A stretch of DNA of 8,529 nucleotides from Acidobacteriota bacterium (GTDB lineage Bacteria; Acidobacteriota; Vicinamibacteria; Marinacidobacterales; SMYC01), in NCBI GenBank assembly GCA_030598165.1, contig JAUVQL010000031.1:1-8529 (forward strand), written 5' to 3'. Each line of letters opens with the position of its first letter. Within the stretch, counting starts at the first letter, position 1. The translations under genes and the position numbers were made by a program. The notes under the pieces were generated by a model. It ran no database searches. It saw only the letters and a list, made by a program, of their open reading frames with translations, and was not told the origin of the DNA. Shown one piece after another: positions 1 through 5,811 of the stretch.

Positions 1-1340
1 AGGAAATCAAAGGCCCACCATGCGGAGCTCCGATCGAAGACGTCTCGTCGTCCGACCTCGAAGGCACTCGGAACGTGGGAAATACCCGCATAGAAGGGCT
101 TGAAGACACTCGTCTTCGGATCGTCCTCAGCAAACCAAGCGACGCCGCCGATTGGATCGGGCATCCAATCCCGGGTCTGTAGAACCACGCAGTAGGAACA
201 GCGGAAGATGGAAATCGTCCGCTCCCAGCCCATATGCCCTTCCGGCGGCCGGCTCCTAGTCGCAAACCGATTGGGATTGCCAAAAGGTCCCGCCGCCATC
301 TCTTCGGCGGGGTCGAAACCCGTACCCTGATAGTGATCGCGATGGAAGGTCTTGAGCTGCTCCATTGTGACCTTCTTGTCCGGTTTCACGGAGAACGGAT
401 ATTCCTCGGTCCAGGGATCGAGGTTCAAGCTGGGCGCCAACGTGCTCAAGACGCGCCACTCACGACGCCGACTCCCCATCGACTGGCTGGGAGCGTAAGT
501 GTGGTTGAACTTGAAGGGCTTGCCGGAGCTCGGGTCATACCAATCCATCTCCTCACCGAGGGTAAAGACGTTCTCGGAAGCCATGTACCCATCCGTATCG
601 TTGATGTCGATCTCACCAATGCGGCTGCGGTTTGCATGGACGGCCACTTCGCCGGTGGGAACCCTCTTAGCAGCCCATACCGCTCCAATCTCCAATGGAC
701 CGGCACCCATAATCTCGAAGAGCCAGGCTTCCTTCTTGTCGATGATGGTCAGGCATTCGCCGAAGTCGCCGTAGCCATCCTTCGCCACGAGCTCACCCAT
801 GAGCTTGACGGCTTCCCGAGCCGTTGTGCATCTTTCGAGAACGATTCGCTGAAGGGCCATGATGTCCCACTTGCCTTCGGGATTGTAGAGCTCCCGGCGT
901 CCACCAAACGTGGTCTCTCCCATGGCCAGCTGCTTTTCATTCATGAAGGGGTAGGCCACGTCGAAACGGCTGTAGGTCTCCGCGACCTCGGGGATCTCAC
1001 CGACCTTTTCCTCTTGCTTCATATCGGCGCCCCGACCGCCTCCTTTCATGATGGGACGCATCGCGCCTGCTTCGTGCTTGGCCCCCGGTACGACCCGCAT
1101 ACGGAACTCATACGTGCCGTCACAAGAATGCGTCGTCATCATCGAACCGTCTGCCGATGCTTCCTTGGTGACAAGAACGGACGTGCAGCTATAACAATCC
1201 GGCCAACAGTTTCCTTCTTCTTCGTTGTAACTCTCCTCTAAATACGTCTCCTGTACTTTGATGTCCTGCCGCCAAGAGTCGACGGCAGCCACCGACAGGA
1301 GGAGGAGGAGAACCGCAAGAAATACACCCACATATCTCAT
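1..1340 (-). CDS. Secreted C69-family dipeptidase (3' end outside window)
   Basis: Predicted N-terminal-nucleophile peptidase of family C69 (PepD-like dipeptidase), cleaving dipeptides or short peptides. The ATG at 1340 is chosen because AAAGGAG (1348-1354) lies 7 bases upstream; 446 codons run open to the left edge, so the C-terminus is missing. Residues 1-20 form a signal peptide (MRYVGVFLAVLLLLLSVAAV). After an acidic stretch (about 21-46) comes CWPDCYSCTS; Cys52, followed by TSVLVTKEASADGS, matches the family's catalytic Cys, exposed after propeptide removal. Further family hallmarks are YPFMNEKQLAMGETT (about residue 130), RCTTAREAVKLMGELV, and the segment with GECLTIIDKKEAWLFEI. Family members usually have about 470-560 residues, so most of the protein is here. 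It follows the M14-type gene by 30 bases and is probably cotranscribed. The family call is strong from motifs; the substrate is inferred. Confidence 0.9.
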   Translation of the reverse strand, partial: MRYVGVFLAVLLLLLSVAAVDSWRQDIKVQETYLEESYNEEEGNCWPDCYSCTSVLVTKEASADGSMMTTHSCDGTYEFRMRVVPGAKHEAGAMRPIMKGGGRGADMKQEEKVGEIPEVAETYSRFDVAYPFMNEKQLAMGETTFGGRRELYNPEGKWDIMALQRIVLERCTTAREAVKLMGELVAKDGYGDFGECLTIIDKKEAWLFEIMGAGPLEIGAVWAAKRVPTGEVAVHANRSRIGEIDINDTDGYMASENVFTLGEEMDWYDPSSGKPFKFNHTYAPSQSMGSRRREWRVLSTLAPSLNLDPWTEEYPFSVKPDKKVTMEQLKTFHRDHYQGTGFDPAEEMAAGPFGNPNRFATRSRPPEGHMGWERTISIFRCSYCVVLQTRDWMPDPIGGVAWFAEDDPKTSVFKPFYAGISHVPSAFEVGRRDVFDRSSAWWAFDF

Positions 1341-1370
1341 TTCTTGTCTCCTTTGTGTTGGTTCCAAGCT

Positions 1371-2534
1371 CTATTCATACAAAAGTTGATTGAAATCGGC
1401 TTTGCTCGGATCACGAAGATAGGACCCGACGCCGTTTTCTATGATTTCCAAGTATCGGGGTACATCACTCACCAGAACCGCTCGGTCAGGATGTTCCATT
1501 GACCAGAGGTCGAAAATCTGCAACATCGTCGAGCAATGTCTTCCCACGCGAACGTCGATGGACCAACCGTTCTCATCCATCGTCTCGAAAAGTAAACCGT
1601 GCTCACCTGCTTTTCGAACAAACTCGTCTTTTCCTTCGAGAAGCAGCTTTTGATCCGTCCGGCCGCGAGTCGCATCCAGGAAAGGCTCCGGCGCCTCGAG
1701 GAGAAGTGACACGGCGTCGGTATGATCACCGATTTCCCGATGAGACAATCCGCGCAGAGCCTCTGGAGAGTACTCCATTCCAATGTTGAAACCCTCTTCG
1801 CTCGAGATCATCATCGATGCCATAGCCGCCAATTCGTGCCCTTTGTCGTGGGCGACTATAGTACTAATCACAGGGTATTGGAGCTCGGCTTCATGGATAT
1901 CGATTACGATGTCCACTTGCTCTTTCTTGATGAGCTCGGTCAACGCGTAGCAGGTTTTCTCGGTAAGAGACCCGTTCGCCCGTCCCGGCCAAGTGCGATT
2001 CAGGTTCCGTATGTCGACATAGGCTAGTTCTTGCCGGCTCGGGTAATGGACATAAACTTCTGGGTCGGGCCACTGGTCGAGGGGATTCGTCCACCGGTCT
2101 CCCATACGGAATGTCTGCTCTCCCCATTCAGTTTCAATCGTGAAATCCTCGGGATAGGCTCCACCCAACCGTGTGACCGTCGACGCACTCCGGTTTGCGG
2201 AGTTGATGACGATCAAGCGGCCTTGAAGGACCGTCGCCTGCTCGGTAAAAATCCAAGTGGCCAGCCGACCTGCCGGCTCCTCGGGGTGGGTGCCGCCGAG
2301 GATGAGGACCGTTCCACCCGGCTGTTCTCCTTCGAGAAAATAAACGTTGGCGTCATTGACGGTGCCTTCGATATCCGGGAAATAGCTGCTGAGCTTCTTG
2401 ACGCCTGTGACGCCCGGACCCAAAACGATGGGCTCGGCGAGATGCCGACTCCGATAAAAGCTCACCCCGGCAAAGCCCATTAACACCAAGCCAAGGCCCA
2501 TGAGGATGAGTTTACGGAGCACGTTCCAATTCAT
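1371..2534 (-). CDS. Membrane-anchored AstE/AspA-like M14 zinc deacylase
   Basis: A 387-residue protein of the succinylglutamate desuccinylase/aspartoacylase branch of M14 metallocarboxypeptidase folds, enzymes that hydrolyse the amide bond of N-acyl amino acids or C-terminal peptide bonds. Residues 8-27 are a hydrophobic anchor or uncleaved signal, placing the enzyme outside the cytoplasm, unlike cytoplasmic AstE. Zinc ligands are visible as GGTHPEEPAG (H83, E86) and DIHEAE (H214). NLNR (177-180) is the substrate-carboxylate binding Asn-Arg motif, and E280 or E283 in LLLEAPEPF is the likely catalytic Glu. No strong Shine-Dalgarno precedes the ATG, but the small membrane gene ends 14 bases upstream, so translational coupling is plausible. 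The next gene starts 30 bases downstream. Family call is firm; deacylase versus carboxypeptidase activity cannot be settled from sequence. Confidence 0.85.
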   Translation of the reverse strand: MNWNVLRKLILMGLGLVLMGFAGVSFYRSRHLAEPIVLGPGVTGVKKLSSYFPDIEGTVNDANVYFLEGEQPGGTVLILGGTHPEEPAGRLATWIFTEQATVLQGRLIVINSANRSASTVTRLGGAYPEDFTIETEWGEQTFRMGDRWTNPLDQWPDPEVYVHYPSRQELAYVDIRNLNRTWPGRANGSLTEKTCYALTELIKKEQVDIVIDIHEAELQYPVISTIVAHDKGHELAAMASMMISSEEGFNIGMEYSPEALRGLSHREIGDHTDAVSLLLEAPEPFLDATRGRTDQKLLLEGKDEFVRKAGEHGLLFETMDENGWSIDVRVGRHCSTMLQIFDLWSMEHPDRAVLVSDVPRYLEIIENGVGSYLRDPSKADFNQLLYE

Positions 2535-2548
2535 AGCTTTGGTCTATC

Positions 2549-2698
2549 TCACTTCAACCGCAGGAGTCTCAATAAAAATGGCATGAGCACGATGACGTAA
2601 AGGACTTCCTCCTGCCATTTCTTGCTCCTGATCAAGTTCCAGATCATGAGGGTAGCGACGAAGGCAATAAACATATAGTAAAACGCCGATATGATCAT
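2549..2698 (-). CDS. 49-residue two-helix membrane protein
   Basis: A short gene filling the gap between the permease and the M14-type enzyme. It begins with MIISAFYYMFIAFVATLMIW (helix 1, residues 1-20), continues with a charged loop containing RSKKWQEE (24-31), has a second hydrophobic stretch VLYVIVLMPFLLRLL (32-46), and ends RLK. AGAGGA (2706-2711) lies 7 bases before the ATG, inside the short gap after the permease stop at 2718, which supports real translation. An alternative ATG overlapping the permease stop (ATGA, 2718-2721) closes after eight codons and is not favoured. TRAP systems have a small DctQ subunit, but that has about 150-180 residues and four helices, so this is at most a functional analogue. 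Function is not recognised; position suggests an accessory subunit of the permease or an anchor for the enzymes. Confidence 0.65.
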   Translation of the reverse strand: MIISAFYYMFIAFVATLMIWNLIRSKKWQEEVLYVIVLMPFLLRLLRLK

Positions 2699-2705
2699 CG
2701 CTTCA

Positions 2706-2711
2706 TCCTCT
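2706..2711 (-). promoter_or_regulatory. Ribosome binding site of the 49-residue gene
   Basis: AGAGGA on the minus strand, 7 bases before the ATG at 2698. It decides the start of the small membrane gene and is the main nucleotide evidence that the frame is translated. Confidence 0.6.
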
Positions 2712-2717
2712 TTTTTC

Positions 2718-4010
2718 TCATAACAAGGTCAGGAACGCCAATTGCTTACTGAAATACACCATCAACGTCCCGACAATCATGATGAGTATCGCTGGGACCA
2801 CACATTCCCGCAAGAGAGCTCGGTAGGGCTCTTCCATTCCCACCGTGTCGGAGGTCAGGCGGCCGATGATGGCGGTCGGCGGCAATGCATCCCCCAGTGG
2901 CCAGATGACGCTCATCCCGGCCAGAGCAACAATGGGATTGAGACCGATGGTGTTGAAGAGAAGGACTAACGGCACGCCGAGGACTGGTGCCGCTCCCCAC
3001 ATGAGGACTGCCTCAGAAACAGGCAGGACAAAAAACAGGGTCAAGAGGACAGCGGCAAGGGGGAGCGTCACGATGCTAATCGCGATGAGTCCTCTAACGC
3101 CGGTAAGCGTCATGATTTGGACCAAGATCCCAACACAAGTCAGCGTCCCAATGAGCGGGAGGAGCTGATGAATGGTATGCCTCGAGATGCGCAAGAAATC
3201 CAATTTCACCGGCGATAGCCCGAAGCTCGCTGCGGCCGCGACCATGAACATCAACGGCAATCCCAAAATGGGAAGCGAATGGGGCCAGATCCTCCCAGCG
3301 CCCACCAACAGGAAGAAGGCCAGGAAGGGAAGCGCCACATGGATCCAACTCATCTTGTCGGGTGCTTCAGGAAGCTCTCGAAGTGCTTTCTCCAAGTCCA
3401 CCGGTTGAGCGCGCCAGCCCAATATAAAAATAGTGAGCAAGGCGAGGATCACACAAGGAACGAGCAAAGGAAGAAAAAAGCCCACGTAGGGCATGTTCAC
3501 ACCGGCCGCAGTGAGCATCGCCCAAAGACTCACTGGAGGAGCGGCTGCACTCAAACCAGCCAGGATAAAGATAATGGCCGCGGCCCGAGGGCGGGAAAGC
3601 CCCATGTAGCCTAAAACAGTGGCAATCATGCCGCCGGTAATAAGAACGGTGACACTCCCAGCACCGGTCAGAGCGCCGGGAAGTAGCAGAAGGAACGTCA
3701 TGAGCACGAACAGAATGGACTTTTGTCGGTGAAACTTGCTCAAGATCCCCCGCACGACATACGCCACACCACCGGACGCCTTGAAGATATTCATAAAGAG
3801 CGTTGCCGCGATGAAGATCAACACGATGTCCAAGTAGGTGAACGCGCCCTCGACAATATGCCGGGCCGGAATTCCGAATCCTCCGACAACGGCACCCGCT
3901 AGAGCGGCCACGAACATGGAAAGCTCGGTGGAGACTCGCGCCGCTTTGGCGATGATATAGGCCACCACCATGACAATGAGGATGATCCCGGCAGAGGTGG
4001 TCATGCTCAT
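2718..4010 (-). CDS. TRAP/DctM-like large permease
   Basis: A 430-residue, almost wholly hydrophobic protein with about 11-12 predicted membrane segments and two repeat halves separated near residues 205-225 by a charged cytoplasmic loop (RAQPVDLEKALRELPEAPDK). Length and layout match the large permease (DctM/SiaM type) of TRAP transporters or the wider ion-transporter superfamily, which import organic acids or amino-acid derivatives with a cation gradient. Conserved-looking re-entrant segments are GALTGAGSVTVLITGG and LSAAAPPVSLW in the first half and VIWPLGDALPPTAIIG in the second. The start at 4010 gives MSMTTSAG; ATG at 4004 is an alternative, and neither has a strong Shine-Dalgarno. No DctP-type binding protein or normal DctQ is encoded here; a DUF6305-like protein lies upstream and a 49-residue membrane protein downstream. 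The substrate is probably released by the neighbouring hydrolases, by inference. Confidence 0.75.
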   Translation of the reverse strand: MSMTTSAGIILIVMVVAYIIAKAARVSTELSMFVAALAGAVVGGFGIPARHIVEGAFTYLDIVLIFIAATLFMNIFKASGGVAYVVRGILSKFHRQKSILFVLMTFLLLLPGALTGAGSVTVLITGGMIATVLGYMGLSRPRAAAIIFILAGLSAAAPPVSLWAMLTAAGVNMPYVGFFLPLLVPCVILALLTIFILGWRAQPVDLEKALRELPEAPDKMSWIHVALPFLAFFLLVGAGRIWPHSLPILGLPLMFMVAAAASFGLSPVKLDFLRISRHTIHQLLPLIGTLTCVGILVQIMTLTGVRGLIAISIVTLPLAAVLLTLFFVLPVSEAVLMWGAAPVLGVPLVLLFNTIGLNPIVALAGMSVIWPLGDALPPTAIIGRLTSDTVGMEEPYRALLRECVVPAILIMIVGTLMVYFSKQLAFLTLL

Positions 4011-4165
4011 AAACGAGCCCCGTAGAAGGGTGCATCCACAAAAAGAGATGGGGAGTCAAGGAAGGAAGCTCGGATGGGAGCACCTACATTTGCTTGAGTA
4101 CGATGATTAATGCTCTTCAACCTTTACTCCCCCTCCCCCCTGGGAGAGGGCGGTGTGAGGGGTCC
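4011..4165. other. Gap between exported protein and permease genes
   Basis: This 155-base stretch has no convincing gene. It carries a GC-rich palindromic repeat at its right end, listed separately. No good promoter for the permease is visible on the minus strand, so readthrough from the promoter near 4850 is the simplest reading. Confidence 0.5.
4120..4163. repeat. GC-rich palindromic (REP-like) interspersed repeat
   Basis: The core is a hairpin, CCCTCCCCCC-TGGGAGAGGG, flanked by CCTTTACTCC on one side and CGGTGTGAGGGG on the other. The pattern matches the widespread bacterial repeat that reads approximately CCCTCACCC..CCCTCTCCC..GGGAGAGGG in many environmental genomes. It begins directly after the TGA stop (4166) of the exported-protein gene on the minus strand. 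No T-run follows on either strand, so it is not a standard terminator, but the hairpin could protect the upstream message end or dampen readthrough into the permease gene. Only one copy lies in the window. Confidence 0.6.
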
Positions 4166-4783
4166 TCACTTCTTGAACAATATGTCGAACTCTTTCATTA
4201 GGTCGAGCGTTTTTTCGACTTCAATCATTGGTATGCCTCCACCCTCGGAAATAGCGGTGAAGCGGCCGTCGGAGTTGCCCTCTTTCTTGATGACCAGGAG
4301 ATCGGCATTGGGAGCCACGGCGTCGATACTTTGCTCGTCTGTGTTGTCGCCCGTAGCTGCGCCCTGAGCCCGTCGTTTCATACCCTCGATGTGAGCTCCC
4401 ACAACGGTCATACCTTGGCGCTTGGCTTCTTCGATGAGCGCCGAAGTTCTAGCGATCTCGTCTTCGATGGATATGCCGGCAGCGCCCATTCCTTTGAGAC
4501 TGGCGCCCATCGTGACAATGAGCGTCTTGTAGGGTGCGCCCGCATCTTTCTTGGCCTTGAGCTCATCTGCTGTCACCAAGCTGTTCTCTTCATAAGACCT
4601 CTTTTCGAGCTTCAACTTCATAAAGACGACTTTCAGCATGGTCGCTGCAGGGCTTTGCCCACAAGACGTGATGATCACAGGAAGTTCGGTTGCTGGAAGC
4701 GGACTCTCGGAAAGGCCGTGAGACGTGCCGACGAAAAAGAAAACTAAGACCAGGAGAAAGGAACGAGTAGGGTTGATTCTCAT
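4166..4783 (-). CDS. DUF6305-like exported protein
   Basis: A 205-residue protein with an N-terminal signal peptide (MRINPTRSFLLVLVFFFVG, cleavage probably near residue 23-27). An upstream in-frame Met at 4840 would add 19 polar residues; 4783 is preferred because GAGGTG lies 6 bases before it and the signal peptide then starts properly. The mature N-terminus has LPVIITSCGQSPAATMLKVV (about 34-53), which resembles the TSxGQSPxA opening of DUF6305 proteins as I remember them. The rest alternates strands and helices (TLIVTMGASLKGMG; GMTVVGAHIEG; ADLLVIKKEGN; IPMIEVEKTLDL), suggesting a Rossmann-like alpha/beta fold. It is the first gene of the minus-strand set and could act as an extracytoplasmic binding component for the permease. 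That role is inference; no enzymatic motif is visible. Confidence 0.75.
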   Translation of the reverse strand: MRINPTRSFLLVLVFFFVGTSHGLSESPLPATELPVIITSCGQSPAATMLKVVFMKLKLEKRSYEENSLVTADELKAKKDAGAPYKTLIVTMGASLKGMGAAGISIEDEIARTSALIEEAKRQGMTVVGAHIEGMKRRAQGAATGDNTDEQSIDAVAPNADLLVIKKEGNSDGRFTAISEGGGIPMIEVEKTLDLMKEFDILFKK

Positions 4784-4848
4784 GATATGCACCTCGGACG
4801 AACCGTGACTATCGTGCTCTTTCGACAGCGAAATTAGCACGCTTGGAG

Positions 4849-4854
4849 ATTATA
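4849..4854 (-). promoter_or_regulatory. Candidate -10 box for the minus-strand operon
   Basis: TATAAT on the minus strand matches the sigma-70 consensus perfectly and lies about 65 bases before the start of the exported-protein gene. The region 16-18 bases upstream (TTCGAG/TCGAGT) is a poor -35, so the site might need an activator or be fortuitous. The palindrome GTCGTTCGAC (4860-4869) sits between the -10 and the expected -35, a position where a repressor could block polymerase. Confidence 0.4.
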
Positions 4855-5066
4855 TAGAAGTCGTTCGACAAACTCGAAGACCAAGCCAACTGCAAGAGTC
4901 TCCATCCGGCTCGGCTCTGTCAGGGCCATTGCTTCTTTGACGGACCTGATCGATACTCGGTTGTTAGGCAATCCACACTAATTGATGAACCATTTGCGCC
5001 AAAATAATGGTTAAGCGACCCTGTAATAGACCTTACTTCGTCAACAGATCGGGTTGTCTCGACACC

Positions 5067-5072
5067 AAGGAG
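5067..5072 (+). promoter_or_regulatory. Ribosome binding site that sets the protease start
   Basis: AAGGAG, 6 bases before the ATG at 5079 and 3 before the adjacent ATG at 5076. It favours 5079 and argues against the in-frame ATG at 5007, which has no such site and would put 24 polar residues before the signal peptide. Confidence 0.65.
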
Positions 5073-5078
5073 CGTATG

Positions 5079-5753
5079 ATGGCTATTAATAAAGATGTGG
5101 GTCGCCGGTCGATGCTGCCATTTTTCTCTACCATGGTGCTCTTGAACTTGTCGGCAATCGCCGTAGGCCAGCCGTCCTCAATAGAGGAACAGCCGAAGCC
5201 TAGCCGCATCGTCCTCCAATGGAACGATCCCACTAACCTCGTACAAAGTGGATTGGAGCAAATTGCCGAAGAGTTGAACAACCTCTTTAGCGGCTTGGGA
5301 GCCCGCTTCGAATGGGAGGTCGTTACCGACCGCGAGCTCCACCCATCCCCCGAAAAAATCCATGTTCTTTTGCTTCCGAAGAAGCCTTCCGGTTGGCCCT
5401 TGGGAAAGCACACCATGGGAGCAGCAACTTGGGACCAGTTCCCCGTCGTTCGTTTGTTTTATGAGGACATTGCCCACACCTTGAGCGTCAGACCGGCTCC
5501 CATTCGTGATGGAAGCTCCCGGCACCGTGTCTTTCTCATCACCCGGGGAATAGCCCGGGTCCTTTCCCATGAGATCGTCCACGTCGTTGCACCGGACCAT
5601 TCTCACGCATCCTACGGCTTCTTTCGCCAAAAGCTGAACCGAGCGAACCTCAGGCGCAGCAAACTGCAGCTCGACCCTGGATGTACGGAGGCGTTCCTCG
5701 CCTGTATGCGACAGCCGCACCGCCAGGCGGAGGCGACCGAGCCACCCCAGTAA
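5079..5753 (+). CDS. Secreted metzincin-like zinc metalloprotease
   Basis: A 224-residue protein with a signal peptide (hydrophobic core LPFFSTMVLLNLSAIAVG, residues about 13-30; likely cleavage before QPSS). HEIVHVVAPDH (H164, E165, H168, H174) has the metzincin spacing HExxHxxxxxH, so a zinc protease or peptidase active site is likely. Two metzincin hallmarks are altered: the usual Gly after the second His is Ala171, and the following segment HASYGFFRQ has no Met where related bacterial proteins typically read GLM before an Arg-rich tail. The tail NRANLRRSKLQLDPGC fits such proteins. It resembles short secreted HExxH proteins common in Acidobacteriota, in which a strand region containing VFLITRGIARVLSHE leads into the active-site helix. 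The pilin gene begins 58 bases downstream with no terminator between, suggesting cotranscription. The protease might process surface or pilus components, but this is inference. Confidence 0.75.
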   Translation: MAINKDVGRRSMLPFFSTMVLLNLSAIAVGQPSSIEEQPKPSRIVLQWNDPTNLVQSGLEQIAEELNNLFSGLGARFEWEVVTDRELHPSPEKIHVLLLPKKPSGWPLGKHTMGAATWDQFPVVRLFYEDIAHTLSVRPAPIRDGSSRHRVFLITRGIARVLSHEIVHVVAPDHSHASYGFFRQKLNRANLRRSKLQLDPGCTEAFLACMRQPHRQAEATEPPQ

Positions 5754-5811
5754 GACCGCAGAGGGCCCCGAGCCGATTGATCGATGTCGAACGAGATGAT
5801 TTGATCTTCTC

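Larger units (their letters stand above)
4784..5078. other. Divergent intergenic region
   Basis: This 295-base stretch between the two oppositely directed gene sets contains no convincing gene, tRNA or other RNA. It holds the candidate minus-strand -10 box at 4849-4854, the palindrome at 4860-4869 and the Shine-Dalgarno at 5067-5072. For the plus strand, TTGATG (about 4982) could be a -35, but the TAATGG 17 bases later is a poor -10, so no plus promoter is called. Confidence 0.5.

Noticed and set aside
234..1241. Long plus-strand open frame of 335 codons.
   Set aside because: It lies wholly antisense to the C69 dipeptidase, which shows clear family motifs on the other strand; the plus-strand product has no recognisable domain and no proper initiation site.
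3367..4083. Minus-strand frame of 238 codons overlapping the permease in another phase.
   Set aside because: The His/Arg/Ser/Cys-rich product is typical of a shifted reading of a membrane-protein gene; the permease frame is the sensible one.
4120..4163. Reading the GC-rich palindrome as a Rho-independent terminator.
   Set aside because: No T-run follows the hairpin on either strand, and the flanks match an interspersed repeat pattern instead.
4331..4747. Plus-strand open frame of 138 codons across the DUF6305-like gene.
   Set aside because: It is antisense to a gene with a signal peptide and ribosome binding site, and its product looks like compositional noise.
5007..5078. Upstream ATG at 5007 as the start of the protease.
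   Set aside because: It has no Shine-Dalgarno and would bury the signal peptide behind 24 polar residues; AAGGAG at 5067-5072 points to 5079.
5178..5720. Minus-strand frame of 180 codons opposite the metzincin-like gene.
   Set aside because: The plus strand encodes a signal peptide and an intact HExxHxxxxxH motif with a strong ribosome binding site; the opposite frame has none of these.
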